Shown here: piece after piece, positions 12,505 to 25,963 of the stretch
Layout: every line of letters starts with the position of its first letter
Position numbering within the stretch: the first letter of the stretch is position 1
Source of the DNA: Melitaea cinxia
Lineage: Eukaryota; Arthropoda; Insecta; Lepidoptera; Nymphalidae
Direction of reading: 5' to 3'
Assembly (NCBI RefSeq): GCF_905220565.1
Contig: NC_059404.1
Span: 16,086,472-16,150,471, forward strand
DNA length: 64,000 nucleotides
Translations under genes and position numbers: made by a program
Notes under the pieces: model-generated
Seen by the model: only the letters and a program-made list of their open reading frames with translations
Told to the model about the DNA's origin: nothing
Database searches by the model: none

Positions 12505-12925
12505 TATATCACTTCAGCCTATCGCAGTCCACTGCTGGACATAGGCCTCCCCAAATTCGCGCCAGACATCCCGGTCTTCCTCAATCCTCATCCAGCCGAC
12601 ACCGGCAATCTTACGTATATCGTCCGTCCAACGGGCTGGAGGACGTCCCACACTGCGTTTGCCAAGACGCGGTCTCCACTCTAGGACCCGTCTACTCCAA
12701 CGGCCATCGGTCCTGCGACACAAATGACCAGCCCACTGCCACTTCAACTTGCTAATTCTGTAGGCTACGTCGGTTACTTTCGTTCGCTCGCGGATAGTCT
12801 CATTTCTAATCCTATCTTTAAGAGAAACCCCAAGCATAGCCCGTTCCATTGCACGTTGAGCGACCCTAAACTTGTGGACCAGTCCCTTCGTCAGTGTCCA
12901 CGTCTCGGCTGCGTATGTTAAACTA
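12505..12925 (-). mobile_element. RTE LINE 3' fragment (RT C-terminus)
   Basis: Minus-strand frame open from about 12922 to 12514: TYAAETWTLTKGLVHKFRVA, MERAMLGVSLKDRIRN, KLKWQWAGHLCRRTDGRW, GRPPARWTDDIRKIAG, ending EAYVQQWTAIG. This is the conserved C-terminal tail of RTE-type reverse transcriptases, including the 3' sequence GTCCAGCAGTGGACTGCGAT. 5'-truncated; no RT catalytic box. In GST intron 1. Confidence 0.85.
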
Positions 12926-14984
12926 AATAAAATAATATGTTACACACTATTTCTGAGCTAAAGTCAATTAAATAGAAGCAGTTTTAATTAAGTTGTAGTG
13001 TAAGTTTTGTGTAACAGTGTAAGCCTATAGGTACACCAACTTTTGCTTCTGGTTAATTTCTTTTTATATCGCGGCTTTCAATTAAAAATAATATATTATA
13101 TTATGTGGTTTAATTTATATATGTGTATTTTACTTTTACCCATTCTGTATATATTTGATGTATATTTTTTCTTAAATCTAATGTACCCAAGGATAAATCC
13201 TGAATTACGATCCGCATGCTAATTGCAAAGCAGACAGCCGTGACTATTAAGTATACGATTTTTTATCTTAAATAAAGATAAATATACTAAATTATAATGT
13301 TTTAAATGATATGTTGAAACCAAAAACTTCTGTAATTTTCTGTCAAATAACTTCGAAGTTAAATTCGTTTTTTTTTCTATTTAAACATATTAAAATTACA
13401 AATTAACCTTCAATACTAGAAAACAAATTATCATAATTTTTAAGCTAAAAATCATCTCATATTAAACTCGCAGTGGCCTTGGCAGATACCAGATTTTATG
13501 AAATGACGAGTCTGGCCCTTCCGGGCTTTTGATTTATTTTAAAACAATTGATGTATAGGTGAAGTACAACAAAACAAAGTATATTTAAAAATTTTGTTTC
13601 ACAAATGCATAAAATCACACAATAATTTTAAAAGGAATTAAATATTCTCATTGTTTGTCTCGTGAGAAAATATACAAGTGTGCATCCAGTGGGTAACTAG
13701 GCATGTAATTAGTAATTGCGTTGAAGCATTACTGTCGTGCATATTGATTACGCGCGGACAATTCTACAACTATCGACAGCTAATTACCGGTGTATTTTTT
13801 ATACATTATATAATTTGTGCTTATTCACGTACACTTTATAAGTAGTAGACTTCGATCAGCCTTAAGACTAGCCTAGAATAGTTAGGTTCTCTTTTTAAAT
13901 AATCGATCTTAAAATAATAATAATAACAATAAGGTTCCTAATTAATAAAATCAGGCAGTTTTTTTCTTATATTCAATGTATTTTTAGTTTTAATAATTTT
14001 ATGTTATCTACTTAAACTTACATCAAGAGTGGAATTATTAATCAAAATATAAGTGTTATAAAACGCTACCCAAGTAGAGTTGGTACAAACATTATTTTTT
14101 ATACAATTAATGTTGCTATTTAAAATAGTCGAAAACAACAAATTTTAAAATTAAAAAAAAAATGTGTGTCCTTTTTTGTGTTCCTGTGTAAAAGCATTAA
14201 ACAAACACATCGGTTACCGATCCCGACAAAGCTTACTTCACATGTAAGTTACTGATAGGCCTTATCAGCACCATGTGAAACACGCTCTTAGAGTCTCTTT
14301 CATTTCAACCAATAAACTATATTTTGGCTTCTCAGATTGCGAATCGAAGTATTTGACAAATAAAGTAGTATTTAATGCTGAAAAAATAAAGTACTTTTTT
14401 CATAAACTTTCATTTATTGTATACGTAGCTAATGTCGCTAAAATGTATTATAAAAATACTCCGAACTGAATTTTTAAGAAATTATTGCTCCGTTCAAATA
14501 ATGAGTCAATTGAATGACTTTATTTAATAGTTTAAAAAGTAATTGTCACGACTGAGTCATGCATCTAGGAAACTACAATTCGTATCTTTATTTCAAGTTT
14601 CCTTATAACGCGGAATGATATGTAATGAACAGTTGACACCGTTCAATATTACTAGGCAACTAACGAGGTCGAAACATTTGCTTTTGTTGATCAATATAAA
14701 AAAAATAGTAAACGGTGTTTACGTTTTGTGAAAAACAAACGGAAATCTTTTTTGCGCAATGACTAGACGAGTTTTTTGTGGTACATTGGTGGCTTTTTCA
14801 TAAAAAATAGTACCTAGGTACTCGTAGTATTACGCATAACATACTGTCATTACGTATATTGTTTTCACAGATATATGAATATGTTGCTGGCTGCTATAGG
14901 GATCAATATTAAAAAAAAGTACCACAAATACATGTTTTCACAATTTAAAATTCACCTTAAAAAAGTTTTTATTGTTTAAGCAGA

Positions 14985-15078
14985 TCAATATCCGCTCTGG
15001 TGTAGTAGTGCGAGTTCGAATCCCACACGGGATGGAAAATGTACTTGTACAAATATTCCCTACCCGGTTACTAGTTCT
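14985..15078 (+). repeat. SINE-head-like fragment
   Basis: TGCGAGTTCGAATCCCACAC followed by GGGATGGAAAATGTACTTGTACAAATAT resembles the head-body junction of the SINE at 24.3 kb (GGGATGGATCTTTGTATTTG). Confidence 0.55.
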
Positions 15079-15984
15079 ATCACTAATAAGTATCGGTTAT
15101 AACGTAGTGAACAAAAATATATATTTGTTTTGTCATAATAGTACTACTTTACTATTGATATTAACTACTTACTATTTATATATAGTAATTACTTTATTAA
15201 TACGGAACATAATTTTTTGCAGTAGATATATTTTTTATGTTTACTTGATGTGACAGTTATAACAAGTACCTAAAGGTCTACCTCTATAATCTATGGTATG
15301 ATGATTAGCATGTTTCACCAAATTAATAAGAAATAATATGTAGGAATGTGTTGTATATTTCTTTAGTCTTCTTTGTATTTGTAATTGAAATGTCGTACGT
15401 TAAATAATCTTATAGTGTTGTAATGTAAACGCGCCTTCCGACGAGGTCGAAATAGATTGCCGGCCGGCGGAGTCTAGAAGTATCTATTTCTGGCTTGTTT
15501 TGTGTTTACTTTTCAATCAGGATTCTTTTATTTATTTATTTATTTATTACTTCTTGCATACATTTTTTTTATTATTAGATACAAATTTGTAACAAATATT
15601 TGCTTCATTATCTGTATAAAACATTTTGAATACAAATTGTAAAAAAAATGCTTAGCTTTAGAATTTTTACTAAAATGTTTTTAATTGTCATAATAAATAC
15701 CTATCTGGTACGGCGCCAGCTTAATTTTTTTGGATTCTGAAATCAACGCGTTTTGATAGTTTGGCTATATTTATCAGTCTGTTTATGTACACATGTGTAT
15801 GTGAATTAATATGACGAAAAAAAATTGGAATGGATGGACACAAAGGTTTATAGATGTATACTTGATAATTTCCTTTTCAAATATTAGAGTCTCTGTTTGT
15901 TATATTAAGATAACTACTTTTTACTAAATTCATAATATGTATGAATACATGGTACATATACCAAAATAACATTTTTTATAATTT

Positions 15985-16148
15985 TTGTCTGTCTGTTTCT
16001 TCCGGTTAATCTCTGAAACGACTGGACCAATTTTCGCGGTTCTTTCACTTAGGCTACTTTTATTATTGTTTTTTTTTTATCTTATGACTGCGAAGTGAAC
16101 AATAACTATTGTTAAATTCCACGCGGACGAAGTCGCGGGTACAGCTAG
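15985..16148 (+). mobile_element. Helitron-like 3' fragment
   Basis: CTGAAACGACTGGACCAATT, then ACGCGGACGAAGTCGCGGGT-ACAGCTAG followed by T. The CGCG/CGCG hairpin lies 11 bases from the end, as in lepidopteran Helitrons. Confidence 0.65.
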
Positions 16149-17678
16149 TTTAAGAATAAAATTATTTCCGTTTTTTTTTTCATTTTATACAATAGAGACA
16201 CAAAATGACAAAAACAAATGTCTTAAGGCAAAAAGCTTTGTCAATTTTTTTATATAAAAATCCAAAGTGTCGTAGTACTTAGTAGTTATACACAAAAGAA
16301 ACCATTATGATTACTTACTACCATGATATAAAGCGTGAGAACTTCGACAGTTGGCAAAATAATATGTAATTATACATATGATACCTCATTTCACTGTAGC
16401 ACAACAATTCTATAAGCTTGAGAAAAAAAATATAATACTGGAAAACGGGTGTGAAGCGATACTATCTACCTATTTAGAATATTATAAATTTTAAATTAGC
16501 TTGTTATAATTTTAAGTATTATTTTTAGTAATTATTTGCAGCTTTTATTCATAGTAATAATTATTTTTAATGTTCATTCGTAAGTTTATATATAACGAAG
16601 GGATTTAACGATATATTCCGAAGTATGATTAAAATTGGATGGAATATACATGTATAAATAATGAGACATTTAACTGCGTGCATGACTTACGCACTACTGC
16701 ACCCTGAATATTTTTGTTTGTTTGGTATGGTCAGAACAAAGTATAAAAAATAAATTAAAAAAAAAAAACATTGGTGGTATGACGGTCGCCTTGTTAGCTC
16801 GTTAAACATTGTTAAAAAAATTACAGACAGTGTGGTATATATAGTCCGCACAGTATGTTTTATGGTTGTACTTATGTACTAATTAGTCATTTCTTCCAGA
16901 TAACCCAAATTAATTGTTTTTATATAGCTATGTATGTAGTTCATCTGATCTGACAGATACGTTGTTTTACGAATCATCAGTAGAAAGTTAAAATAATCGT
17001 AATTTTTTTCGGAATATTTCGAATTTTCTGAGCCATTTTCTTGATTCTTCTTAAAAATCTTGTATAAAGCATTAGGAAAACTTACAAAAAAATGTTTAAT
17101 AGTTAGCACCGCATTAAATGATCCACTTTTTTACATATTATATAGATTAAGCTTCGTGGCTGAATAGTTTCGTTCGTAGTGGAAGAAGGATTTTGGGAAG
17201 GTGAAGACAAGAATTATTTATCCAATTTTTTTTTAATTTATAATACTATCCGAAACATAATTTTTGTGATATCATAAAACCGGTGTATTGAACAGGTTTC
17301 GAGCAATAAAAAAACAAAAACAAATTACAGGCCTCATTTAAGAGATAGCTAGTATCGAAAATTTGATAATATGAAGTGAATAACCGAATGTTTTTAATTT
17401 GCAATTAATTAAATTACACTAAAGATAATTTGCTGTAAACATTTGTTTCACTAACTTTAATAGACACCTGTATATAACAAACTATATAGATAACAAATTA
17501 TATACGTAGATATACTTGTGGCTTTAAAATAAAAAAAAATTGTTACATATACGTAACAAATTAACGATACAATAATTTGAATTATTACTATTTAATATCT
17601 GCGCATAAAGCTTTAATAATTGTATACATTAAAACATAAAATCATATATGAAACAAATTTTCCTCATACGAAATCAAA

Positions 17679-17740
17679 CGACTAAACAAATATTTAAACA
17701 ATATTTTATCAAAAATATTGTTTAAACATTTGTTTAGTCG
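17679..17740. repeat. Long hairpin, 29-bp arms
   Basis: CGACTAAACAAATATTTAAA and nine more bases pair with 17712-17740 at 28 of 29 positions around a 4-base loop. In GST intron 1; no coding context. Confidence 0.9.
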
Positions 17741-17884
17741 CTCGCAACCGGAAAAAAACTCCACTTCAATTACATCGACAAGTAATACAACATAGATGAA
17801 AAAATACTCACGTATTAAATACGCGTTATCAAAGATTACTTAAAAAGATTACTCATCAGTTTTAATCAAATTTTAATAGGACCA

Positions 17885-18030
17885 ATTTAATTTGACCACA
17901 AACTTTAATGGGACAACCATAAGCTTTCGATTAAAAAAAGAATCATCAAAATCTGTCCCACCCGCAAAAAGTTCTGTGGTAACGCACATAAAAAAATAAC
18001 AATCGAATTGAGGACCTCTTAAGTCGGTTA
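17885..18030 (-). repeat. Fragment of the AACCGACTT repeat family
   Basis: CATAAGCTTTCGATTAAAAA, CAAAATCTGTCCCACC and CTTAAGTCGGTT are inverted relatives of the copy at 3.5-4.1 kb. Confidence 0.55.
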
Positions 18031-18668
18031 AAAAATGGGCAAAAGTACCACAACGTTTTTTTTTATTACAAACCTACAATTTTTTTTTTATTTCGTTTCC
18101 AAAATAAAAAAATCAAAATAAATAATTACTTTTTTTGAAATAGCTTGTCCAAGGTTATCTGGAAGAAATCGCTCTTTAGTGATAAGATCGCTTTTGTACA
18201 TCTTGTATTATATATATTTTTTTAATATGTGTCTGTATTTCGGTGTAAAAAAGTACTGTTATCTTCGTGGTTTGTCGTCGCTTGATTTGATTTTAATAAA
18301 TTATTAGGAGCTACCACAGATTCAGAATGTAAATTCTGCACAGAAAAATAGACAAGATACTTGACAGTTACTTTTTTTTTAACTGTCAATTATATTTAGC
18401 ATATTAGGTATATCATTAATAAAACAAAGCGCCAGTAAACTCACCCAACTTGATCATTAATATAATTTTGAAACAAATAATGTGCTTTACAAATTAAATA
18501 ATTTTTAATATAAAATTTAAATTTATTTTCTGGCAATTGTTAAATCGTTTGTGGTATGTGGTTGTTTACATGCGAGTACAGGCAATAACATTAGAAATAG
18601 ACTATAATAACACTTACCGGTAACTATTTATAATTATTATGAGATAGCACAACACTATTAAAACTTAC

Positions 18669-18714
18669 TTTTGTAAGCGAGACGTCGGTACGGTGTAACT
18701 GCTAAGCCGAGAGT
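18669..18714 (-). other. GSTD1: GST 5' UTR exon (non-coding exon 1)
   Basis: On the minus strand a TATAAA box at 18747-18742 is followed 33 bases later by TCACT, an initiator-like start near 18714. The short transcribed stretch ends CTTACAAAA and a consensus donor GTAAGT begins at 18668. The next acceptor in a suitable place is the TATAG before the coding ATG at 9345, giving a 9.3-kb intron. The exact start is inferred from spacing; the TATA plus donor pair is seen. Confidence 0.7.
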
Positions 18715-18741
18715 GAACATCTATGGTGGGAGGTCTCGGGC

Positions 18742-18747
18742 TTTATA
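18742..18747 (-). promoter_or_regulatory. TATA box of the GST gene
   Basis: GTATAAAG on the minus strand in a locally GC-richer stretch, about 33 bases upstream of an initiator-like TCACT and about 75 bases upstream of a consensus splice donor. The surrounding DNA is AT-rich, so the call rests on this spacing and not on the motif alone. Confidence 0.65.
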
Positions 18748-18999
18748 CCCGCAATACGTTAGCACCAAAATGACCAGTTTTTCCTATAAAACGGCTCGCG
18801 TGATATGTAGTTTCGTATTATAGTAGGTGGAGTTAATTTGTATGATAAAACTAATGGTCTAACTTCAAAGTAATTAGTGTGACTTTTCTATTTTTTACCA
18901 TATAAGGTCTCCATGAAGTAATTAGTGAATAATCTACTTCTTTATCTTTATTTACTAACTAAATATTTTGTTTTAACAATTTACTGCATATACAGATAC

Positions 19000-19135
19000 C
19001 AAAAGAGAAACGCTTCACAAGATTATACTCAAAGGCCCTCAGAAGGATTGTCTCCTGTGTCGTAGGTTTGGAAAAAAACAAGCACGAACGACCAGCGTAG
19101 TCGTAGATCAAACCCGCGACAGTTAACCATAATCA
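19000..19135 (-). repeat. Degraded SINE-head-like fragment
   Basis: CTCAAAGGCCCTCAGAAGGA and GATCAAACCCGCGACAGTTA resemble the inverted SINE segment at 33.6 kb. Confidence 0.45.
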
Positions 19136-19609
19136 TAAGCTATGAACTACAATTTACACGAAAACTAATAAATAATAATTACATTTTTGTGCAGTTTACA
19201 GTCGAAACACTTGGACCTTGGTGTAGTAGTGTTAAAAAAATTTTAAAAGAGATAACTCCTTGCTTTTTTACCTGGTGACAAGTAAGCTGGTGCATTTTTT
19301 GCCCAGAGAATCGGCATAGCGATCTAAGGGAGAAATGCTACCAGCATTCTTAGCACCATTTCACGCGGACATGATATAAACAGTAACTATCTGTAAATAT
19401 CTAGTTCAAATATGTAGAATATTAATAGTTTTTTTTTAAATTACACTGAAATGCATTAAAACACTCACAAGCGATCTCCAGACTCAAGGGCAACAGTTAC
19501 ACGTTTAGTTAATGAATCAATATTTGTCGAATCACTGATAATATTTGTAGATAATGTGATATGTTATCTATATAACATATTAATATTTTCAAATATTACT
19601 TTTTAACTG

Positions 19610-19780
19610 TAACTACGTCATAATTTTTTACTGGTTGGACCGATTTTGATAATCCTTCTTAATTCGAAACGGTGCATGTCGTGTGGCCCTATTTAAATTT
19701 GATCAAGTGTTATCAATAGTAATGCGTATTTAATTGACTATTTTTTCGACCTGCGTTGCGTATTACAAAATTTAATTAGA
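19610..19780 (+). repeat. Fragment of the AACCGACTT repeat family
   Basis: CATAATTTTTTACTGGTTGG followed by ACCGATTTTGATAATCC and GACTATTTTTTCGACCTGCG matches the interior of the copy at 3.5-4.1 kb. Confidence 0.6.
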
Positions 19781-22329
19781 TTTTTCTTTGTATGCTCATA
19801 GACGTACCATTACTTATTTACCGGTGGTAGTTAAATTATTTGAAATATTATTAGTTTAATTTTATAAGTATTAGAGTTAAGATAATATTAGACTATACCT
19901 ATTAATGTACTGCCCTTTATGATGACTTGTAAAATTGAAATAGTTCAATGTTATTGACGATTGTATCACGAAAAATAACTGATAAACATAAATATGGATA
20001 ACGCATCAAAGTTAAATTAAAGATTACGTACCGTTTACAAACCTTAATATTACGTAGATTTTATTAAAATAATGAAAAAAAAGGTTTGTTTGTGCATAGT
20101 AGTAGCATAATATAAAAGTAGTATAATATAAAATATTGTGTATGTATTCTATCTCATTTCCTCCTATATGTATTTCTTTCTTTATTGTGATGCATTTTTA
20201 TTTCATTAAGTTGCAAGTCATCCCTGAACTTGTAAGAATTAATAAAAATGGTCTTCAATTTTGTAGATATAAGTAGTACCTACATACTACCTACTATTTT
20301 GTAGTGAAACTTATTTAGGCACATAAGGGTTAAGGTTTTTACTGATGAAATGGTACCGTTTTGATGAAACGGCAACGTTTTTGTCGATGGCGCTGAAACG
20401 GAAATTTATAGCTTTAGATTTGTATAAATATAAACGAGACTTAAAAATTAGTTTGCCATAAAAGTTTCAGTTCTGACATGTGTATTTTGAACGCACGCAC
20501 TTTTTTATGAAAGAATCATCTACACAACAAAAAAATGGTTTCTTGTCTCAGATTGAATCCGTGTGTGGTTTTTGCCTTACCTTCAAAACGAGTTAAAGCA
20601 TTCTTTATAATATGTTTTATTTAATAGTAAGTACAATTGGAAAGATAGCCTTAACAATACATTATTGACCTATTCTTGTATTTACCGACAGATATCTGAA
20701 CTTATTTCTCGAGTATCATCTTGAGAACATTACTTTCCAGAGGTGCATGATTTATTCGTTATATATAAAAATAATAATAGCAGTAGGTTTTCATTCATTT
20801 TCGTTATTATATTCACCAAACGACAGTCATATCAAACACCAAATTGATAAAAGTATCATATCATTAATATATTGAATCATGCTATGGTATTTCTATTTGC
20901 GACAAGAATTTTACAACATCTATAAATAAAAATATTGCTGTCTCTTTCTTTCGTTTTGGTCAGTGAAATAAAATCGCGTAGACCACATTATGTGGCTGAA
21001 TATTTTAGTATGCTTTCTTTTACTTTTTATTATTGCAAGCTTTAATAATGGAATAAATGCAGTTTTCGGCAGGCTAAGTTTACAGGTTCATTGAAGATAT
21101 TAGACATTACTATTTAGTAAAACTTAATGGAAGAACTACAATCAAGTAAATTGTTTTTGGCAACACCTTACCTTACCTCCCCATCTACCTGCCTTTATTC
21201 TGCATCAGACATTCAAAAGCAAGCTAACTTAGCACTATAAAGATAACAAAAACCAAAAAGTCGGCTTCCTTGGTGAGTAAATTGGACATACCACTGTAAG
21301 TTACTCCAGGTGAAACCACAATACGCATCTAGTTATATTGTACTTGTATTGTGTTTCCAAATGATTGTTATAGCTTTGGATGTGTAGGTATAACCTGGTT
21401 TTTATATTTATTAATAAATGAAAAGAATAATTGATGTGGCTTTTTGATATAGTATTTATTTTATCTGCAAACTTTATTTAAATTTAAGATAAGAACCTAT
21501 CTATGTTTTATCTATATTTGATGTGATATTCAAAAATGTTAAGAACCTATCATTTAATTATCGTAGTTGCTTAATTAAGATTTTTCATTTATTTGGCATA
21601 TTGAAATATAAAAATTATTCATATTATTCATATTATCATTTTTTTATTTATAAGTTATTAGAATAAAGATTTAAGTATTTTTTAATTTCGTAATACATGT
21701 ATTTTCAATTTACATAATGATGTACCAGGACACCATAACTATATTGGCAGGTAGAAGATAAAAGTTAAAGTATAAAGTATAAAACTCATTAGTGACGTTA
21801 TGCGTTAACGCGAGATGTATCAGAACGTATTTCCCCAGCTGCCTACGTAATAATCTAATAGGTTTTAGAATTTTTACAATTTCTAACCTATTTGAAAAAA
21901 CCAATGAAAAAAAATTAATATATTTTTACATCATTAAATTGACAACATGCGTAAAATATACGTCTGATGCTAAGCGGTTGTACGATAATAGTAACCGTAG
22001 TCTTGGGAAGCTTCGCAACTCTGCCCTACCTGTGTGGTACCTATCGCATTCCCGGAGCCCTAGCTACCTTAGTCACCACAGGAATACAACACTACTTGAC
22101 AACAGATTTATTAACTGTAAACTTCTGTCAGACTGGCTGATTTACTCAATCGAGTCGCTCCTTTTGAACAAGATATTTAATTATGTGTAGGTACCTCATT
22201 AAAGATTAATGTCGTTTTGTTTGTGTATTTTTATTTAAAAAAGACAATAAAACATAACAATTCAAAAGAATACTAGTAAATTCCTTGTAGCTAACGTAAA
22301 TCTAAATATACACAAGGAAATCCTTTACA

Positions 22330-22500
22330 ACTTATACGATATTAGAAAAATCAAAATCAAAAACAACTTTATTCAAATAGGCTATAAGCAATTGTGAATA
22401 GTCATTTTACAAATGATTATTATTTATAAAAGTTAAGCTACCGCCATTCGGAATGTAGGTTCTGCAGAGAAGAATCGGCAAGAAACTCCGCAGTTACTCT
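22330..22500. repeat. Interspersed repeat (CAAAATCAAAAAC head)
   Basis: AATCAAAATCAAAAACAACT-TTATTCAAATAGGCT, then CATTCGGAATGTAGGTTCTG-CAGAGAAGAATCGGCAAGAAAC. Relatives at 27365-27500, 18300-18375 and, inverted, 51795-51870. Confidence 0.6.
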
Positions 22501-22917
22501 TTAGAAAATAAAATATAAGTTGTGTTTTAGTATAAAATTAGTAATATCTTGCCTGAAATACATCGTCACTACACACACAAAGAGTAGGTAACTAGGTACA
22601 TAACAACTGATAAAATTCACCCACTTGCAGTTGAGTGTACTAGGTGTCTCGGTATAAAAATATTTGTTGTATTTATGAGAATTCAATTATTATCAGTCTT
22701 GCCAACCCCGTGATACCTACAAAAAAAAATATTGAAATTTGTACTTCATAATGTTGTTTACTCGCTAACGAAAAAATAAATAAATCGACTTCAATATCAT
22801 TTCATTCATATTTTTTCAAGTCAGTTAAAAATAATAATGTTAACGAAAAGTAACGGTTATGTGCCCAAATCGCCCATCGAAGGAGGAATAAATTAAAAGG
22901 AAGAAAAAATTAAAAAA

Positions 22918-23118
22918 CGAGTGTTCTTTAGACCACACGACTGAAGTAAAACTTACGAAACGTAACTCTCTCTCTCTCTTTCTATCTTCACTAACTTATA
23001 TCTCCCTCTCAATTTCCGTTCGCCTCGCCCGGTCACACCTTTCGTAACGTTCCCGTAACACATTCACCAGATCACTCCCCAAGTCAAGCGTGCGTAAAGA
23101 AGTTTTACTTTTAAAACA
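22918..23118 (-). mobile_element. MITE family copy (ACACGACTGAAGTAAAAC)
   Basis: ACCACACGACTGAAGTAAAA at the left, CTCTCTCT microsatellite, then CATTCACCAGATCACTCCCC-AAGTCAAG and AGAAGTTTTACTTTTA, so the ends are short inverted repeats. Copies at 30935, 40950 and 46764. Confidence 0.65.
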
Positions 23119-23237
23119 TACATATACAAATTAAAAAGGACAAATTAACAATATGGAAAATATCTTTTCGCGTAATTTTAAATTTATATAACTATCAAAC
23201 AAAACATTATCCTTTTCTATTATTATTACTTTATTGT

Positions 23238-23532
23238 CCTATCAACTGAGGTAGGGCACAGCAGGAATTTCCTGCTCAAAATATGGAGCAGCCCGACTGG
23301 GGTAGTACCTTACAGACCTTACAGAAGATCACTGCAAAATAATACTGTTTTCAAGCAGTATTGTGTTCCTGTTGGTGAGTAAGGTGACCAGAGCTCCTGG
23401 GGGGGATTGGGGATTGGGTCGGCAACGCGCTTGCGATGCTTCTGTTGTTGCAGGTGTCTATAAGCTACGGTAATCGCTTACCATTAGGTGAGTCGTACGC
23501 TTGTTTGCCGACCTAGTGACATTAAAAAAAAA
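23238..23532 (+). mobile_element. Poly-A-tailed interspersed repeat, copy 1
   Basis: ATCAACTGAGGTAGGGCACA to CAAGCAGTATTGTGTTCCTG-TTGGTGAGTAAGGTGACCAG, GGGTCGGCAACGCGCTTGCG, ending in an A run after GTACGCTTGTTTGCCGAC. Close relative at 34.04-34.33 kb; inverted fragments at 21990-22105 and 39575-39735, a plus fragment at 30790-30910. Confidence 0.7.
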
Positions 23533-24339
23533 AACAATATTTACATATAACTCCATAAAAACAAAAATAAACCACCGAATTGAACGCACATAACCTTCAA
23601 ACGATTGCACCTCACAGACAGATATTTTTATGTATGTTCGTGATTGTAAAGATGAGATTCGAATAAAACAAAACATTATAAAGACGATATAATTAAGAAA
23701 ACAAAAATAAACCAAGTTATCAATTCATATAAAATTATTTAAAGGCGAAATTCGTAAAAGCCAAAAAAAGAACCTGACAGAAATGATGTCCAATAAAAGT
23801 AAAAAGTGCAAGTCCACCGCTAGACGTACTTGAATCCTTGTTTTGTCTCGTATTTTATTGTTTTGACAGACGTCTTCGAGATTTCTTTGAGTCGTTTTCT
23901 TTATTTGGTTTTATTTTGATGTAATTTAATGAGCCATTCGCACCTTCATTGAAAAGATGTTTGTACCAATTTCAATGAATGTAGCGAGCAAATTGACTGT
24001 CTCACGTAACCACATTAGACCCTACATATACCGGTATGTACAGTGTCTGAGCACCTATTTAATCTTGAGCCTAAACAGTCTTAAAATTTAAGGTCCTAAA
24101 CCCTTTTAAACTATTGTAAAAAAAAAAAAAATACAGAAGACAGGTAATAAAAATTAATGTAGGTTGTCAGAGCGCCTTGGGCAAATGTTGGTAAATATGC
24201 CCAGGAAGTACATGATTATGAAAACTTTGGAGTTAAATTGATCACATGAAAAACTCCGTAGTAAGTTCCGTAAGTGAATTCGGTATTAAAGATTTCTTTG
24301 TAATTATTAACCAAATAATTTTTTACATAAATATATTTT

Positions 24340-24617
24340 TGACATCGCTCTGGTTTAGTGGTAAGTGACCTATGTCATGTGTGGGTGCTCACATACTGGA
24401 GATTGCGGGTTCGATTCCTACTCGGGATGGATCTTTGTATTTGTACAAATATTTTTTTCCGTAGGTCTCCCCACTGTGCCTCGGGGAGCATAACACAGTC
24501 GGTCGTGATTGTTATCATAAATATATATATATATATATATATATGGATTAAGCTCCAAGCCTTCTCCTACATAGAGGAAGAGGCCTATGCCCAGCAGTGG
24601 GATGTTAAAGGCTGAAT
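24340..24617 (+). mobile_element. tRNA-derived SINE with (TA)n tract
   Basis: Head with GGTTCGATTCC B box, CTCCCCACTGTGCCTCGGGG body, a TA repeat at about 24521-24545, then CCTTCTCCTAC and tail GAGGCCTATGCCCAGCAGTG...AGGCTGA. Same family as 151-487. Confidence 0.85.
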
Positions 24618-24636
24618 CGTGATAAATATATTTTTA

Positions 24637-24925
24637 CTAGCTGACTCGGCAAACATTGTCTTGCCGCTAAACGCTATTTAAAAATAGGGGTTGGTGGTAG
24701 AAGGGTGAAAATTTAGAGTTGTATGTATTTTTCAACGCCAAATCATAATAAAATAAAGAATAAATAATTTAGGGTGGACTACCCTTAACATTTAGGGGGA
24801 TAGAATAGATGTTGTTCTATTCTCAGACCTACCCAATATGTACACAAAATTTCATGAGAATCGGTCAAGCCGTTTCGCAGGAGTTTAACTACAAACACCG
24901 CAACACGAGAATTTTATATATTAGA
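24637..24925 (-). mobile_element. Helitron-like element, complete ends
   Basis: On the minus strand starts TCTAATATATAAAATTCTCG and ends in the hairpin CGGCAAGACAATGTTTGCCG followed by AGTCAGCTAG. Flanked by A and T as expected for Helitron insertion. About 289 bp, no coding capacity. Confidence 0.75.
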
Positions 24926-25963
24926 TTTCATATGAAATTTCGTTTACGTTAGCAGCTATTAAGCAATTTTTCGGCGTACCGGCTAATTTTTTATCCTTTG
25001 ATATTGATAAATATTGTATACTTCTACAATACTCTCGTAGTCGTAGCGTTTATGGAAATAAGGAATTAAGCCTATGTGTTATGTTAAGTTTATTGCGAGA
25101 AAAAAGTAGGTAGCTAACCTTCATCTTTAGATAGTTACACTTGTATCTATCCTAACAAACTATCGTATCGATAAAATAGAACGATCCCTATGGAAAAAAT
25201 TTCATGACGAGAATTCATAGACTCTCATAATTCGGTCTGCATTTATCCATGTTTTATGAGGTTTTTTCCATAGGAATAGAATAATAAGAAAAAGAAAGTG
25301 GACTGTATTACTTTTGAATAATTTAGTAAATATTCTGATAGTAGAAAGGTTTTAAAAGTTTAAGTATTTTCATAGCATTGGTACGAACATAGGTACAGAA
25401 CAGACACTTCAATTTTATTTATTTGTATAGATTTATAAACAATACGAGACAGAATGTGGACATCGGACAGTTTTAATATTAAGTTAGTTTAAAATACAAT
25501 ATGAATGTACAAATAGGCCAGAGAGAGGTCAACGTCTGTCAGATCTCAAGTGTCACAGGAACTCAGGCGCGCCGGCGGGTTTCAGATCCTCGAATCGTCA
25601 AGCGTGACCTGCTAGAACAATAGCTATCGTTTACATTGCTCTTACCACTCAGGTACAAGGTTTATAATCAGATGATACTAGATGCCGTTTTTCATTATGA
25701 AAAAATTCTTTGTATAGGTGTCAGGCTCGCATGTTATCCGTTGTTTTAGAATATTCCGTGAGAGATGCGTTTGTTGGTAATGTAAGCAGACGCGGATATG
25801 GGGTGTTGCTAATGGAACCGTTAATTACTTTGTATGTAGGTATATATCGTATATGGGTATAGGGGTACCCAGTAATACGGGACACCACCCAGTACAGGGG
25901 CCCTTGCGACTTGTTTGTTAAAACTTATTATTATCAATAACTATTTTATATTTTGTTTGTATA

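Noticed and set aside
21792..22190. 132-codon plus-strand frame
   Set aside because: Composition follows AT-rich DNA, it crosses a known dispersed repeat at 21990-22105, and no motif or splice context supports it.
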